Shown: positions 26,627 through 37,233, counted from the stretch's first letter. The stretch is DNA of 64,000 nt from Prevotella sp. (GCA_017462915.1 JAFTQG010000050.1:1-64000), one strand, 5' to 3'. The notes: generated by a model from the letters alone, not told the origin. Program-made: numbers and translations.

Positions 26627-28744
26627 ATGGCAAAACACGATTTGCATTTTACCCGTAACATCGGCATCATGGCCCACATCGATGCCGGTAAGACAACGAC
26701 ATCAGAGCGTATCCTTTTCTATACAGGTAAGACTCACAAGATCGGCGAGACACACGACGGCAGTGCTACCATGGACTGGATGGCACAGGAGCAGGAGCGT
26801 GGTATCACCATCACATCAGCTGCTACAACATGTTTCTGGAACTACCAGAACAAGCAGTACAAGATCAACCTCATCGACACTCCGGGACACGTTGACTTTA
26901 CCGCCGAGGTGGAGCGTTCACTCCGTGTTCTCGACGGTGCAGTCGCTACATACTGTGCAGTAGGCGGCGTGGAGCCACAGTCTGAGACTGTATGGCGCCA
27001 GGCCGACAAGTACAATGTGCCACGTATCGGATATGTCAACAAGATGGACCGTTCAGGTGCCAACTACTATGACGTAGTGAAGCAGATGAAGGAAGTCCTC
27101 GGTGCCAACCCTGTCAGCCTCTGCTGCCCTATCGGTGCAGAAGAGAACTTCAAGGGTCTCGTTGACCTCGTCAAGATGAAGGCTATCTTCTGGCATGACG
27201 AGACAATGGGTGCAGACTATGATATAGAGGACATCCCTGCAGATATGGTTGACGAGTGCAACGAATGGCGTGACAAGCTCCTTGAGTCAGCAGCTGAGTT
27301 TGACGAGGCTCTCATGGAGAAGTATTTCGAAGATCCTTCCACTATCACAGAGGAAGAGATTCTCGCCGCTATCCGTAAGGGTACTCTCGCGCTCCAGTGC
27401 GTTCCTATGCTCTGTGGCTCTTCATTCAAGAACAAGGGCGTGCAGACAATGCTCGACTATGTATGTGCTCTCCTCCCTTCACCAGTGGATACAGAGAACA
27501 TCGTAGGTACAAACCCTGACACAGAGGAAGAGGAAGACCGCAAGCCTTCTGAGACAGAACCGACATCGGCTCTTGCATTCAAGATCGCTACAGACCCTTA
27601 TGTAGGCCGTCTCGTGTTCTTCCGCGTCTACTCAGGCGTTGTCGCAGCAGGCTCATACGTATACAACCCACGTTCCGGAAAGAAGGAGCGCGTAAGCCGC
27701 CTCTTCCAGATGCACTCCAACAAGCAGAACCCTGTAGAGGAGATTGCAGCAGGTGATATCGGCTCAGGCGTAGGCTTCAAGGATATCCGTACAGGTGATA
27801 CCCTCTGTGACGAGGAACACCCAATCGTACTGGAGTCCATGACATTCCCTGACACCGTTATCTCTATCGCCGTTGAACCAAAGTCTCAGGCTGACATCGC
27901 CAAGCTCGACAACGGTCTCGCCAAGCTTGCCGAGGAGGACCCTACATTCACCGTACGTACAGACGAGCAGTCTGGTCAGACTGTCATCTCCGGTATGGGT
28001 GAGCTTCACCTCGACATCATCATCGACCGTCTGAAGCGTGAGTTCAAGGTAGAGTGTAACCAGGGCAAGCCACAGGTTAACTACAAGGAGGCAATCACAC
28101 GCGAGGTTAACCTCCGTGAGGTTTACAAGAAGCAGTCCGGTGGCCGTGGTAAGTTCGCTGACATCATCGTCAACATCGGTCCTAAGGATGAGGACTACAC
28201 AGAGGGCGATCTGCAGTTCATCAACGAGGTCAAGGGCGGTAACGTGCCTAAGGAGTTCATACCTTCTGTACAGAAGGGCTTCGAGGACTGCCTCAAGGCT
28301 GGTGTCCTCGGCGGCTTCCCTGTAACAGGTATCAAGGTTACCCTCATCGACGGTAGCTTCCACCCAGTCGACTCTGACCAGTTGTCATTCGAGCTCGCAG
28401 CACGCAACGCCTTCAAGAACGCATGTCCTAAGGCAGGTCCTTGCCTCATGGAGCCTATCATGAAGGTAGAGGTCGTTACTCCTGAGGAGAACATGGGTGA
28501 CGTCATCGGCGACCTTAACAAGCGCCGTGGCATGGTACAGGGTAGGGAGGAGGCCCGTAGCGGTGCACGCATCGTGAAGGCAATGGTTCCGCTGGCAGAG
28601 ATGTTCGGCTATGTGACAGCTCTCCGTACCATCACTTCCGGCCGTGCTACTTCTTCTATGGAGTATGACCACCACGAGCCTGTATCAAGCTCTATCGCAA
28701 AGACTATCCTCGAAGAGTGCAACGGTCGTGCCGACCTCGTTTAA
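26627..28744 (+). CDS. fusA: Elongation factor G
   Basis: A 705-residue translational GTPase that drives translocation. G1 is AHIDAGKTT (17-25), G3 is DTPGH and G4 is NKMD. All five EF-G domains can be followed to the C-terminal [17 protein letters not shown] upstream of the ATG is an unusually strong Shine-Dalgarno for this phylum. A large hairpin follows before rpsJ. Confidence 0.99.
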   Translation: MAKHDLHFTRNIGIMAHIDAGKTTTSERILFYTGKTHKIGETHDGSATMDWMAQEQERGITITSAATTCFWNYQNKQYKINLIDTPGHVDFTAEVERSLRVLDGAVATYCAVGGVEPQSETVWRQADKYNVPRIGYVNKMDRSGANYYDVVKQMKEVLGANPVSLCCPIGAEENFKGLVDLVKMKAIFWHDETMGADYDIEDIPADMVDECNEWRDKLLESAAEFDEALMEKYFEDPSTITEEEILAAIRKGTLALQCVPMLCGSSFKNKGVQTMLDYVCALLPSPVDTENIVGTNPDTEEEEDRKPSETEPTSALAFKIATDPYVGRLVFFRVYSGVVAAGSYVYNPRSGKKERVSRLFQMHSNKQNPVEEIAAGDIGSGVGFKDIRTGDTLCDEEHPIVLESMTFPDTVISIAVEPKSQADIAKLDNGLAKLAEEDPTFTVRTDEQSGQTVISGMGELHLDIIIDRLKREFKVECNQGKPQVNYKEAITREVNLREVYKKQSGGRGKFADIIVNIGPKDEDYTEGDLQFINEVKGGNVPKEFIPSVQKGFEDCLKAGVLGGFPVTGIKVTLIDGSFHPVDSDQLSFELAARNAFKNACPKAGPCLMEPIMKVEVVTPEENMGDVIGDLNKRRGMVQGREEARSGARIVKAMVPLAEMFGYVTALRTITSGRATSSMEYDHHEPVSSSIAKTILEECNGRADLV

Positions 28745-28774
28745 TGACGGCGGCATAAACGGCAAAGCTATAAT

Positions 28775-28824
28775 GTGAAAAGGGATTCCGTGAGCAAATG
28801 ACTCTTTACGGAATACCCTTTCAC
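28775..28824 (+). other. Intercistronic hairpin between fusA and rpsJ
   Basis: GTGAAAAGGGATTCCGT pairs with ACGGAATACCCTTTCAC with a small bulge. No T run follows, so it looks more like an mRNA processing or stability element than a terminator. Confidence 0.6.
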
Positions 28825-28858
28825 TCCTATCAATATTATAACTATTAAAACAAGAACA

Positions 28859-29164
28859 ATGAGTCAGAAAATCCGTATCAAGCTGAAGAGCTACGACCAC
28901 ATGCTCGTAGACAAGTCAGCAGAGAAGATCGTCAAGGCCGTTAAGGCTACAGGCGCTGTTGTCAGTGGTCCTATTCCACTCCCTACACACAAGCGCATCT
29001 TCACCGTGAACCGTTCAACATTCGTCAACAAGAAGGCTCGTGAGCAGTTCCAGCTCTCAGACTACAAGCGTCTTATCGACATCTACAGCTCAACAGCAAA
29101 GACTGTAGACGCTCTGATGAAGCTTGAGCTCCCTTCAGGTGTTGAGGTGGAAATCAAGGTGTAG
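28859..29164 (+). CDS. rpsJ: 30S ribosomal protein S10
   Basis: 101 residues. [21 protein letters not shown] and [17 protein letters not shown] are typical of S10/NusE, which also joins antitermination complexes. In most relatives rplC comes next, but here a terminator and an opposite-strand riboflavin operon follow. Confidence 0.99.
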   Translation: MSQKIRIKLKSYDHMLVDKSAEKIVKAVKATGAVVSGPIPLPTHKRIFTVNRSTFVNKKAREQFQLSDYKRLIDIYSSTAKTVDALMKLELPSGVEVEIKV

Positions 29165-29209
29165 TGTCAGGGCTATCGCAAGGATAGCCGGACAGATACA
29201 TTATAGAAT

Positions 29210-29244
29210 AAAGGCTGAGAACCGTTGCGGTTCCCAGCCTTTTG
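29210..29244 (+). terminator. Terminator after rpsJ
   Basis: AAAGGCTGAGAACCG pairs with CGGTTCCCAGCCTTTT around TTG, with one mismatch and a T run. A smaller hairpin GGCTATC-GCAA-GGATAGCC precedes it at 29171-29189. It closes the str transcript and separates rpsJ from the rest of the S10 cluster. Confidence 0.85.
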
Positions 29245-29304
29245 TCGTCTTTGGCAGTTGCATGTTTGTTGTTGCCGACGGTCTGCCGTATTGTTTTTGT
29301 TTGT

Positions 29305-29388
29305 GGCCTAATATGCAGAAAGTAAGGCCTAATATGCAGAAAGTAGGGTATAATATGCAGAGAGTAGGGGCTAATATGCAAAAAGTTT
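29305..29388 (+). repeat. Four 21-bp tandem repeats
   Basis: Units start at 29305, 29326, 29347 and 29368 and share CTAATATGCAGAAAGTAGG-like sequence. They lie between the rpsJ terminator and the 3' end of the minus-strand kinase gene. The phrase GCAAAAAGT in the last unit also occurs in the 33-bp repeats at 7515-7600. Confidence 0.75.
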
Positions 29389-29457
29389 ACACCATTTCCT
29401 GCCTACCATTTTACAATTAGGCCAAAAAGTAGGATGAAAACGGTGCTCATCTGCCAT

Positions 29458-30330
29458 TTAGGATATATTACTATCGGTTGCTGTCTGTATCTTTACCAAT
29501 CGTCTGAAATGCCCTTGGAATCGCGTTATAACCTCCTCTGGCAACCCTTCCGACGGCGCAAGCCATGTGAAGCAGCGTATCAGAGACAGCGTATCAAGAC
29601 GTTTCCTTATGGCTTGCAGCTCGCTCTCACTCTTGTCGCTGTAGTAATGGCGTAGCAGAGAGTCCCATAACGGTGCGGCATACTTGTCGGGAAAGCCGAT
29701 GAAACGTTGGATGTCGATGAGCCCGGAGGTCATCAAGGCGTGGACATGGGCGATGTCTATGAGCGGGTTGCCATAGCCCATCTCGCTCATGTCTATAAGA
29801 AACATCCTGTCATCCTCTATCATTATGTTTCCGGGATGCAGGTCGCCGTGAATCAGACAGTCACCTTGCGGTATGGTGTCGAGTATCCTTTCCAGAGCGT
29901 CCGTGCCGTCTTTCCCGAACAGCGGGGTGACGCGTCTGATGGCCTCCGCCTCTGATTCGTGGGCGTTAGGGACAGCGGCATCTTCAGTGACGGTCGTGGA
30001 ATGCAACCGTCTGTAGAGCTCTGCAAGACTTACGGCGTAGTCTTCAAGCCGCTCAGGGTGGGCGGTTATGGCCTGACTTAGCGTCATGCCGTTGCACAGT
30101 CCGTAGACTATACCATGCTGTCCGCTCTGCGTCTCTATTACTTCGTGTGGCTGTGGGGTAGGCATACCGAGGGCATAAGCCTTGCGTGCCATGTCGTATT
30201 CATGCGTGACGACGTCACGAGCAATGCCTTGACGGAATACTTTCACCGCCAAGGCATCACTATATCTATAGACCGTTGACATCCCGCCGTAGCCTATAGC
30301 CTGTAGCTGTGTAATGTCTATTGTCTGCAT
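29458..30330 (-). CDS. APH/choline-kinase-like phosphotransferase
   Basis: The protein (290 residues) has a protein-kinase-like fold of the aminoglycoside phosphotransferase group. The glycine-rich loop is GYGGMSTVYRY (13-23), the ATP Lys is in LAVKVF, the catalytic loop is IHGDLHPGNIM and the metal-binding Asp lies in FLIDMSEMGYGNP. Such proteins phosphorylate small molecules, and the substrate is unknown. It is the last gene of the minus-strand riboflavin group, about 100 bp after ribH. Confidence 0.8.
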   Translation of the reverse strand: MQTIDITQLQAIGYGGMSTVYRYSDALAVKVFRQGIARDVVTHEYDMARKAYALGMPTPQPHEVIETQSGQHGIVYGLCNGMTLSQAITAHPERLEDYAVSLAELYRRLHSTTVTEDAAVPNAHESEAEAIRRVTPLFGKDGTDALERILDTIPQGDCLIHGDLHPGNIMIEDDRMFLIDMSEMGYGNPLIDIAHVHALMTSGLIDIQRFIGFPDKYAAPLWDSLLRHYYSDKSESELQAIRKRLDTLSLIRCFTWLAPSEGLPEEVITRFQGHFRRLVKIQTATDSNIS

Positions 30331-30429
30331 TCGCCTGCTGATATACCGGCTTACGCCAGTGATTACATCTGAGTTATGAGTTGTGAGTTATGTGGTATGA
30401 CCTGTTGATGTGCTGTTTTCTGCCAGTAA

Positions 30430-30891
30430 TTACATCAGCTTTTTCAGGTTAATCATCTCGATAGCAGAAATCATGGCGTCTGCTCCCTTGTTTCCGGCCT
30501 TTGTTCCGGCACGCTCGATGGCCTGCTCTATGCTGTCGGTGGTAAGTATGCCGTTGAGTACAGGCACACCGCTCTTCATCGCAGCCGTGGCGATTCCCTT
30601 TGCCGATTCGTTGGCAACCATGTCAAAATGAGGGGTTGCGCCGCGGATAACTGCACCGAGACACACTACGGCATCATACTTGCCGCTCTCCGCCATCTGC
30701 TGTGCCATCATCGGAATCTCGAAAGCTCCAGGCACCAAAGCGAGGGTGAGGTCGTCTGTGTTGCCGCCGTGGCGCACGAAACAGTCCTCTGCACCGGAGA
30801 TGAGGTGAGAGACAATGAAGTCATTGAAACGGGAGGCGATAATGCCAATCTTCTGGCCCTGTGCGACCAGCTGTCCTTCTAATCTTTTCAT
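30430..30891 (-). CDS. ribH: 6,7-dimethyl-8-ribityllumazine synthase
   Basis: A 153-residue enzyme of riboflavin synthesis that condenses the pyrimidine intermediate with dihydroxybutanone phosphate and forms icosahedral or pentameric shells. [32 protein letters not shown] and the C-terminal [11 protein letters not shown] match the family. It starts 7 bp after ribBA. Confidence 0.97.
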   Translation of the reverse strand: MKRLEGQLVAQGQKIGIIASRFNDFIVSHLISGAEDCFVRHGGNTDDLTLALVPGAFEIPMMAQQMAESGKYDAVVCLGAVIRGATPHFDMVANESAKGIATAAMKSGVPVLNGILTTDSIEQAIERAGTKAGNKGADAMISAIEMINLKKLM

Positions 30892-30898
30892 AATGTAT

Positions 30899-32122
30899 TT
30901 ATTTCTTTTTTGGATTCTTTACATGCAGGAGATGTCCCATCTTTGCAAACTTCGTATACATGTAGAACTCGTCCTTCTCATTACACGTCATCTCTATCGG
31001 TTCGCGTCCCACGACCTTCAGACCGAAGGCGTCAAGGCCGGAAATCTTCAGCGGATTGTTGGTCATAAGGATAAGCTCGTGTATGCCGAGGTCGGCGAGT
31101 ATGCTTGCTCCCGTGCCGTATTCGCGGAGGTCAGCGGCAAAGCCGAGCGCGATATTCGCCTCTACAGTATCCATTCCTTGGTCTTGCAGCTTGTATGCCT
31201 TCAGTTTGTTCAGCAGACCTATGCCGCGTCCTTCCTGACGGAGGTACAGCAATACGCCGCGTCCGCGCTCCTCTATGCGTCGCATGGCCTCCGCCAACTG
31301 CTCGCCGCAGTCACAGCGGAGACTGCCGAAAGCGTCACCTGTGAGGCACTCTGAGTGCACGCGGCAGAGCACAGGCTCTGGAGTTGTCACATCGCCCTTG
31401 ACAAGAGCCACATGATGCTCTCCCGTCACCTTGTTTGAGTAACCGTAAGCGCGGAATGTGCCGTACTTCGTCGGCAGTTCGGCGTCAGTCACCCTCTCTA
31501 TGAGTTTCTCTGTACGGCGTCGGTATTCCACGAGAGACTTCACGGTGATGCACACCAGCTTATGCTCGCGGGCCAACTGTTTCAGTTCGGTGGTACGCAT
31601 CATTGTGCCGTCCTCACGCATAATCTCGCAACAGAGACCGGCCTCCTCCAGACCGGCAAGGCGGCAGAGATCGACGGTCGCTTCGGTATGTCCCGTGCGC
31701 ACCAGCACGCCGCCTTCACGCGCCTGCAGAGGGAACATGTGTCCCGGGCGACGGAAGTCCGTTGGCTTTGTGTTGGGGTCTGCCACGGCGCGGGCCGTTA
31801 TGCCACGCTCCACAGCACTGATGCCCGTCGATGTCGTGATATGGTCTACGGATACGGTGAATGCCGTCTGATGATTGTCACCGTTGTGAGTAACCATCTG
31901 CGGGAGGTTGAGCCGCTCGCAAAGCCTCTTGCTCATAGGCATACAGATAAGTCCCTTGGCAAGCGAAGCCATAAGGTTCACGTTCTCCGTGGTGGCAAAC
32001 TGCGCCGCGCAGATAAGGTCTCCCTCGTTCTCGCGGTCAGGGTCGTCTATGACAAGGACACACTGTCCCTGGCGTATGGCGTCGAGGGCTTCCTCGACGG
32101 TGTTGAATTCGAAGTCTTTCAT
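30899..32122 (-). CDS. ribBA: Bifunctional DHBP synthase / GTP cyclohydrolase II
   Basis: The protein (407 residues) supplies both precursors of riboflavin. Residues about 1-200 are the RibB half ([17 protein letters not shown] with acidic metal ligands, [27 protein letters not shown]). Residues about 205-400 are RibA with zinc ligands in [18 protein letters not shown] and RQEGRGIGL. Its start overlaps the end of ribE by 4 bp, indicating coupled translation. Confidence 0.97.
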   Translation of the reverse strand: MKDFEFNTVEEALDAIRQGQCVLVIDDPDRENEGDLICAAQFATTENVNLMASLAKGLICMPMSKRLCERLNLPQMVTHNGDNHQTAFTVSVDHITTSTGISAVERGITARAVADPNTKPTDFRRPGHMFPLQAREGGVLVRTGHTEATVDLCRLAGLEEAGLCCEIMREDGTMMRTTELKQLAREHKLVCITVKSLVEYRRRTEKLIERVTDAELPTKYGTFRAYGYSNKVTGEHHVALVKGDVTTPEPVLCRVHSECLTGDAFGSLRCDCGEQLAEAMRRIEERGRGVLLYLRQEGRGIGLLNKLKAYKLQDQGMDTVEANIALGFAADLREYGTGASILADLGIHELILMTNNPLKISGLDAFGLKVVGREPIEMTCNEKDEFYMYTKFAKMGHLLHVKNPKKK

Positions 32123-32760
32123 TGCATCATGAAGTTACGATAGAGCTCGATTCTTGTGTCATCGCTGTCGGACGGCACGTTCATCAGACGCTCTACATAT
32201 TTCGCTATAATATCATTCTCAAGATTGACGAGGTCGCCGACACGTGCCTCGTGTAGTGTCGTGGCAGTCTGTGTGTGAGGGATAAGCGAGACGGCAAAGG
32301 CATTCCGCTCCACCTTTGCCACGGTAAGGCTGACACCCTGTATCGTTATGCTGCCTTTCTCGACAATATACCGCATGATGTCGTCACGGCATTCTATCCA
32401 CATCCACAGCGCATTGTCGTCTATATAGAGACGTGCGACACGTCCGGTGCCGTCGATATGTCCCGAGACGATATGTCCTCCGAGCGGCTTTTGCAGGGTC
32501 AGCGCACGCTCAAGGTTGACACGGCTTCCGGATTTCAGTTGGCTGAGCGACGTGCGGCTTACGGTCTCCGGCATCACATCGGCGGTGAAGACACCGCTGT
32601 CAATCCCCGTAACGGTAAGGCAGACGCCGTTTGTGGCGATGCTGTCGCCCACGACTGTCCCCTCAAGGGCTGTCGTTGCCTCTATCTCCAGCGTGAAACT
32701 CTTCGCTCCACGGCGTAGGGCGCGTACGGTACCTATGTCTTCTGTTATTCCGGTGAACAT
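32119..32760 (-). CDS. ribE: Riboflavin synthase alpha chain
   Basis: 213 residues. It dismutates two lumazines to riboflavin. The internal duplication of lumazine-binding domains is clear: [10 protein letters not shown] with NGVCLTV in the first half, and [11 protein letters not shown] with IQGVSLTV in the second. Between it and ribD on the same strand lie 155 bp of GGTT-rich repeats. Confidence 0.97.
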   Translation of the reverse strand: MFTGITEDIGTVRALRRGAKSFTLEIEATTALEGTVVGDSIATNGVCLTVTGIDSGVFTADVMPETVSRTSLSQLKSGSRVNLERALTLQKPLGGHIVSGHIDGTGRVARLYIDDNALWMWIECRDDIMRYIVEKGSITIQGVSLTVAKVERNAFAVSLIPHTQTATTLHEARVGDLVNLENDIIAKYVERLMNVPSDSDDTRIELYRNFMMQ

Positions 32761-32912
32761 TTTGGTTGTTTAGTGGTTTGGTCGTTTGGTTGTTTAGTGG
32801 TTTGGTCGTTTGGTTGTTTCGGTTAGACGGTTGCGCGGTTAGGCGGTTGTTTCTGTTATGCGGTTGTGAGGTTTTTCGGTCAGGCGGTTATGGGGTTGTG
32901 CGGTTATGCAAT
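32761..32912. repeat. 24-bp direct repeats and GGTT/CGGTT tract
   Basis: A 24-bp unit is repeated exactly at 32761-32784 and 32785-32808, with a partial third copy to 32819. It passes into a run of CGGTTANGCGGTTG-like sequence to about 32908, the complement of the AACCG tracts found elsewhere in the window. It separates ribE from ribD within the minus-strand group. Confidence 0.7.
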
Positions 32913-32915
32913 CAT

Positions 32916-34034
32916 TTATCCTCTCAATCCGCTTACCATAATGTCGTTGCCTATCTGCTCGACAGACACATCCTTCAGCTGGACAGCGTCGGCCATGAGA
33001 CCGAATCCCTTGCCCTCCACTGGCGATAAGGCCTCGCTGCCGCCAATGATTTTCGGTGCGATGAATGCCGTAACCTCATCCACGAGCCCTTCGCAGAACA
33101 GCGATTCGTTGAGTATTCCTCCGCCTTCCACGAGGATGGAGTCGATATTCTCCTTTCCTGCACGCTCCATTATCTCACGGGCAGAACCGCAGTGCCATAC
33201 CTGTGCTCCAGCCTCGACGAGAGCCTCCTCTTTCTTCTTGTCAGTATCGGTGGAGGCAGCGATTACCAGCGGAATGTCGTGCGCTGTACGTGCCAGCTGC
33301 GAGTCAAGCGGGATACGCAGATGTCTGTCGGCAATTATGCGTATCGGCTGGCGTATATCGTCGGCAGGGACGACATCCTCCGGCAACCGCACGTTGAGCA
33401 TCGGATCATCGGCAAGCACTGTCCCGATGCCGCACATGATAGCCTTGTGACGGCGGCGCATGAGGTGTACACGCTGGCGGGACTCAGGAGACGACACCCA
33501 TTTGCTGTCGCCCGTACGGGACGCTATCTTGCCGTCCAGCGTCATCGCCCATTTCGCGGTCACCCACGGCATACGTGTCGTTATGAATTTCTGGAAGATA
33601 CGGTTCTGATACAGCAGTTCCTTGTAAAGCGGCAGGTCAGGAGAGAGGCAGTCCACCTCTATGCCGGCCTCCTGCAACAGTCTTACACCCTTGCCTGCGA
33701 CAAGCGGATTAGGGTCAGGGAGACCCATGACGACGCGCCTGATGCCGTGCTCTATGATGGCCTCCGTGCAAGGCGGCTGATGTCCATGGTGGCAGCAAGG
33801 CTCGAGAGTGACGTATATCGTTGCGCCACGACAGTCTATACCGCGGCTGTCGGCATCGCGGAACGCGTTTCTCTCGGCGTGCAAGTCTCCGTAGCGCGCG
33901 TGCCATCCCTCGGCAATCACCTCACCGTCACACACGATGACAGCCCCCACCAACGGATTTGGGCTTACCCATCCCTCGCCACGTCGGGCGAGAGTCATGG
34001 CGTGCTGCATGAGAGTAATGTCTTCCTGTGTCAT
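32916..34034 (-). CDS. ribD: Bifunctional pyrimidine deaminase/reductase RibD
   Basis: Carries out deamination and ribose reduction of the riboflavin pyrimidine intermediate. The N-terminal zinc deaminase has HAERNAF and the PCCHHGHQPPC ligand block. The C-terminal reductase has WAMTLDGKIA and the DSILVEGGG loop. The ATG at 34034 (MTQEDITLMQHAM) gives 372 residues, matching the usual start. An in-frame ATG at 34076 would add 14 residues without family similarity. It is the promoter-proximal gene of the minus-strand rib group. I saw no FMN riboswitch upstream. Confidence 0.95.
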   Translation of the reverse strand: MTQEDITLMQHAMTLARRGEGWVSPNPLVGAVIVCDGEVIAEGWHARYGDLHAERNAFRDADSRGIDCRGATIYVTLEPCCHHGHQPPCTEAIIEHGIRRVVMGLPDPNPLVAGKGVRLLQEAGIEVDCLSPDLPLYKELLYQNRIFQKFITTRMPWVTAKWAMTLDGKIASRTGDSKWVSSPESRQRVHLMRRRHKAIMCGIGTVLADDPMLNVRLPEDVVPADDIRQPIRIIADRHLRIPLDSQLARTAHDIPLVIAASTDTDKKKEEALVEAGAQVWHCGSAREIMERAGKENIDSILVEGGGILNESLFCEGLVDEVTAFIAPKIIGGSEALSPVEGKGFGLMADAVQLKDVSVEQIGNDIMVSGLRG

Positions 34035-34595
34035 AAGTGTTGTCCCAAAAGTATTGCGGCTGCGCTTGGGATACATGTCTGGAAAACCTGCCGAAGCCGT
34101 TTCCTCGTATCCCGTAGTCTACTGCGTCCGCTTAAATCCCTACAAAGATACATGTTTTCTCCGATATGACCAAATTTTTTATAGAAAGTTATGTATACGG
34201 ACAGAGTACGGGGGCTTGCCTATTGCTGATATGCAGGAACGTGGTGTATTGCGTCATCATGCCATGCGGAGTGTGACTCTTCGCATGGCAAAGCGTCACG
34301 GTTGACACGATGAAAGGTGGCGTTTCGCTTTGTGAAACGTCACCTTTCATCGTGTTTTATATAAGCGTGATACACAGTGATATACAGCGGCCTCCGTGGA
34401 CGATGCCAGTCGAGATGGCAGTCGTTGGCATTTATATATAATAATGTACACGCGTACAATATTATAATTATATAGGGACTGGTGTGCATGTATGTTGTTT
34501 GCCCCTAAACAGGTGTCATTTCGTTGTCTCATGGAAGGGCGAAGCGTTGCTTGCAGCCTGCCTGTTTCTCCGGCATGAAAAAATATCAGAAAATA
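34035..34595. other. Divergent spacer between ribD and rplC
   Basis: No gene. Contains palindromic element B (34273-34355) and AT-rich sequence with short palindromes near 34430-34470. The promoter and leader of rplC follow. Confidence 0.6.
34273..34355. repeat. Nested palindromic intergenic element, copy B
   Basis: GTGACTCTT (34273-34281) pairs with AAGCGTCAC (34291-34299). A larger hairpin follows, whose arms ACACGATGAAAGGTGGCG and CGTCACCTTTCATCGTGT span 34305-34355 with one mismatch. In the opposite orientation it aligns with copy A at 25087-25162, including the GTCACGGTTGACA linker. Confidence 0.7.
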
Positions 34596-34627
34596 TTTGC
34601 ATAAAACAAAAATATTTCGTATCTTTG
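34596..34627 (+). promoter_or_regulatory. Promoter of the rplC (S10/spc) operon
   Basis: TTTG at 34596-34599 and TATCTTTG at 34620-34627 are separated by 20 bases, the ideal spacing of the Bacteroidetes -33/-7 promoter. Transcription would start near 34634. Confidence 0.75.
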
Positions 34628-34688
34628 CATCATAAAAGGTGTGGATTGCGCTGGCTTATGCTATCAACCCGCTGGAAATGAACGCCTT

Positions 34689-34714
34689 AGGACTTTTGAA
34701 AATAAGTCCTTTTG
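34689..34714 (+). promoter_or_regulatory. Attenuator-like hairpin in the rplC leader
   Basis: AGGACTT (34689-34695) pairs with AAGTCCT (34704-34710), followed by TTT. It sits within the roughly 190-nt leader of rplC, a position where ribosomal-protein autoregulation occurs in other bacteria. Confidence 0.4.
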
Positions 34715-34819
34715 GTGGTTCTGTTTCTGCGTGTATATACACCTTGTCGGAGAAAACAACTGAAAAGTTGGATATTAAAAACGAAAAAAATACACATTAT
34801 TATTAAATTTTAAATTGAA

Positions 34820-35434
34820 ATGCCAGGATTAATTGGAAGAAAAATCGGAATGACATCCGTTTTCAGTGCCGACGGTAAGAATGTACCGTGCACTGTTATC
34901 GAAGCTGGTCCTTGTGTTGTCACTCAGGTGAAGACTGTCGAGAAAGATGGCTACCAGGCTGTACAGCTTGGCTTTGCGGAGGCTAAGGAGTCCCGTACAA
35001 GCAAGCCTATGATGGGCGTCTTCAAGAAGGCTGGTACAACACCGAAGAAGCACTTGGCCGAGTTCAAATTTGAAGAGGATTACAATCTCGGAGACACAAT
35101 CACTGTTGAGCTGTTCAACGACGCCTCTTTCGTAGACGTTGTAGGCACATCAAAGGGTAAAGGTTTCCAGGGCGTTGTGAAGCGCCACGGTTTCGGCGGT
35201 GTAGGTCAGGCTACACACGGTCAGGACGACCGTCTCCGCAAGCCAGGTTCAATCGGTGCCTGCTCTTACCCTGCAAAGGTGTTCAAGGGTATGCGAATGG
35301 GCGGCCACATGGGCAACGAGCGTGTGACAACCCAGAACCTCAGAGTGTTAAAGGTAATACCGGAGCAGAACCTTATCATTGTCAAGGGCTCTGTAGCTGG
35401 TTATAATGGTTCAACAGTCTTAATTCAGAAATAA
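34820..35434 (+). CDS. rplC: 50S ribosomal protein L3
   Basis: 204 residues. [15 protein letters not shown] opens the protein and the central loop [19 protein letters not shown] reaches the peptidyl transferase centre. It is the first gene after the riboflavin insertion and has its own promoter. Its TAA shares one base with the rplD start. Confidence 0.99.
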   Translation: MPGLIGRKIGMTSVFSADGKNVPCTVIEAGPCVVTQVKTVEKDGYQAVQLGFAEAKESRTSKPMMGVFKKAGTTPKKHLAEFKFEEDYNLGDTITVELFNDASFVDVVGTSKGKGFQGVVKRHGFGGVGQATHGQDDRLRKPGSIGACSYPAKVFKGMRMGGHMGNERVTTQNLRVLKVIPEQNLIIVKGSVAGYNGSTVLIQK

Positions 35435-36063
35435 TGGAAGTTAACGTATTAGATATAAAAGGTCAGGAGACCGGAAGAAAGGTTACGTTAAACGAATCTA
35501 TCTTCGGAATTGAGCCAAACGATCATGTTCTTTACCTTGATGTCAAGCAGTATCTCGGCAATCAGCGTCAGGGAACAGCGAAGGCAAAGGAGCGTTCAGA
35601 GCTCTCTGGCTCAACACGCAAGCTCGGACGTCAGAAGGGTGGCGGCGGCGCACGTCGCGGTGACATCAACTCGCCGGTACTTGTAGGCGGTGCACGCGTC
35701 TTCGGTCCTCGTCCACGCGACTACCGCACAAAGCTCAACCTCAAGACAAAAATTCTTGCACGCAAGAGCGCACTCTCATACAAGGCACAGGAGAACGCCA
35801 TCGTCGTTGTCGAGGACTTCAACATCGAGACTCCTAAGACAAAGGACATGCTGGCAATCGCAAAGAACCTCGGCGTAGAGGGAAAGAAGATACTCTTCGT
35901 CCTGCCTGCCGAGAACAAGAACATCTACCTCTCTGCACGCAACGTACAGAAGATGAAGGTGCAGGCTGCGGCAAACATCCACGCTTACGGCATCCTCAAC
36001 GCTGATGTCCTCGTGGTAGCCGAGTCATCCTTCGCGACAATCGACAATATCTTGAACAAGTAA
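35434..36063 (+). CDS. rplD: 50S ribosomal protein L4
   Basis: 209 residues. The extended tunnel loop is seen as [33 protein letters not shown]. In E. coli L4 represses the S10 operon. Whether it does so here through the rplC leader is not known. Confidence 0.99.
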   Translation: MEVNVLDIKGQETGRKVTLNESIFGIEPNDHVLYLDVKQYLGNQRQGTAKAKERSELSGSTRKLGRQKGGGGARRGDINSPVLVGGARVFGPRPRDYRTKLNLKTKILARKSALSYKAQENAIVVVEDFNIETPKTKDMLAIAKNLGVEGKKILFVLPAENKNIYLSARNVQKMKVQAAANIHAYGILNADVLVVAESSFATIDNILNK

Positions 36064-36083
36064 AGTAAAGGAGACACTAAAGT

Positions 36084-36377
36084 ATGGCATTCATTATTAA
36101 ACCACTGGTCACCGAGAAGATGACCAAGATTTCTGAGAAAAAGCCTAACCGCTACGGTTTCATTGTGCGTCCTGAGGCTAACAAGCTTGAGATAAAGAAG
36201 GAGGTCGAGACACTGTACAATGTCACAGTAGAGGATGTGAACACAATGCGCTATGCAGGCAAGCGTTCCGCACGCTATACCCGCGCAGGTCTCGTAAAGG
36301 GCCAGAAGAACGCATTCAAGAAGGCTATCGTCACTCTCAAGGAGGGCGAGACTATTGATTTTTATAGCAATATCTAA
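36084..36377 (+). CDS. rplW: 50S ribosomal protein L23
   Basis: 97 residues. [14 protein letters not shown] and [21 protein letters not shown] are typical. L23 lies at the tunnel exit where trigger factor and SRP dock. Confidence 0.99.
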   Translation: MAFIIKPLVTEKMTKISEKKPNRYGFIVRPEANKLEIKKEVETLYNVTVEDVNTMRYAGKRSARYTRAGLVKGQKNAFKKAIVTLKEGETIDFYSNI

Positions 36378-36382
36378 ATAAA

Positions 36383-37210
36383 ATGGCAGTACGTAAATTA
36401 AAACCAGTTACTCCTGGTCAAAGACACAAGGTTATTGGCACGTTCGAGGATATTACTGCATCCGTGCCAGAGAAGTCTCTCGTTTACGGTAAGCGTAGCA
36501 CCGGCGGTCGAAACAACACCGGTAAGATGACAGTCCGCTACATGGGCGGCGGTCACAAGCGGAAGTATCGTATCATCGACTTCAAGCGAGAGAAAGATGG
36601 TGTTCCAGCAGTGGTAAAGTCTATCGAGTACGATCCAAACCGCTCGGCTCGCATAGCACTTCTCTACTATGCTGATGGTGAAAAACGTTACATTATCGCT
36701 CCTAACGGACTTCAGGTCGGCACGACCCTGATGTCAGGCGCGGAAGCTGCTCCTGAGGTTGGAAACACTCTCCCTCTGGCCAACATACCAGTAGGTACAG
36801 TGATTCACAACATCGAGCTCCGCCCGGGACAGGGTGCCCTGCTCGTCCGTTCGGCTGGTAACTTTGCTCAGTTGACATCCCGTGAGGGTCGTTACTGTGT
36901 TATCAAGCTCCCTTCTGGAGAGACACGCCAGATACTCTCTGCGTGCAAGGCTACAGTAGGTTCTGTGGGCAACTCTGACCACGCTCTCGAGCAGTCAGGA
37001 AAGGCAGGCCGCTCACGCTGGCTCGGCCGTCGTCCTCACAACCGCGGTGTTGTCATGAACCCTGTTGATCACCCGATGGGTGGTGGCGAGGGACGCCAGT
37101 CAGGTGGCCATCCACGCTCACGCAAGGGTCTCTATGCTAAGGGCTTGAAGACACGTGCACCTAAGAAGCTTTCCAACAAGTACATCATTGAGAGAGCTAA
37201 CAAGAAGTAA
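36383..37210 (+). CDS. rplB: 50S ribosomal protein L2
   Basis: 275 residues. [20 protein letters not shown] and the conserved C-terminal [16 protein letters not shown] with the functionally important His are present. It starts 5 bp after rplW. Confidence 0.99.
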   Translation: MAVRKLKPVTPGQRHKVIGTFEDITASVPEKSLVYGKRSTGGRNNTGKMTVRYMGGGHKRKYRIIDFKREKDGVPAVVKSIEYDPNRSARIALLYYADGEKRYIIAPNGLQVGTTLMSGAEAAPEVGNTLPLANIPVGTVIHNIELRPGQGALLVRSAGNFAQLTSREGRYCVIKLPSGETRQILSACKATVGSVGNSDHALEQSGKAGRSRWLGRRPHNRGVVMNPVDHPMGGGEGRQSGGHPRSRKGLYAKGLKTRAPKKLSNKYIIERANKK

Positions 37211-37233
37211 TTAATTAGCAAACTGAGTAAATT

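Noticed and set aside
29124-29420. Small plus-strand frame with NMQKV heptads
   Set aside because: It overlaps the end of rpsJ and its terminator, and the repeated peptide follows directly from the 21-bp DNA repeats. Kept as a repeat, not a gene.
34077-34272. FMN riboswitch upstream of ribD
   Set aside because: I looked for the conserved FMN-riboswitch blocks on the minus strand and did not find them.
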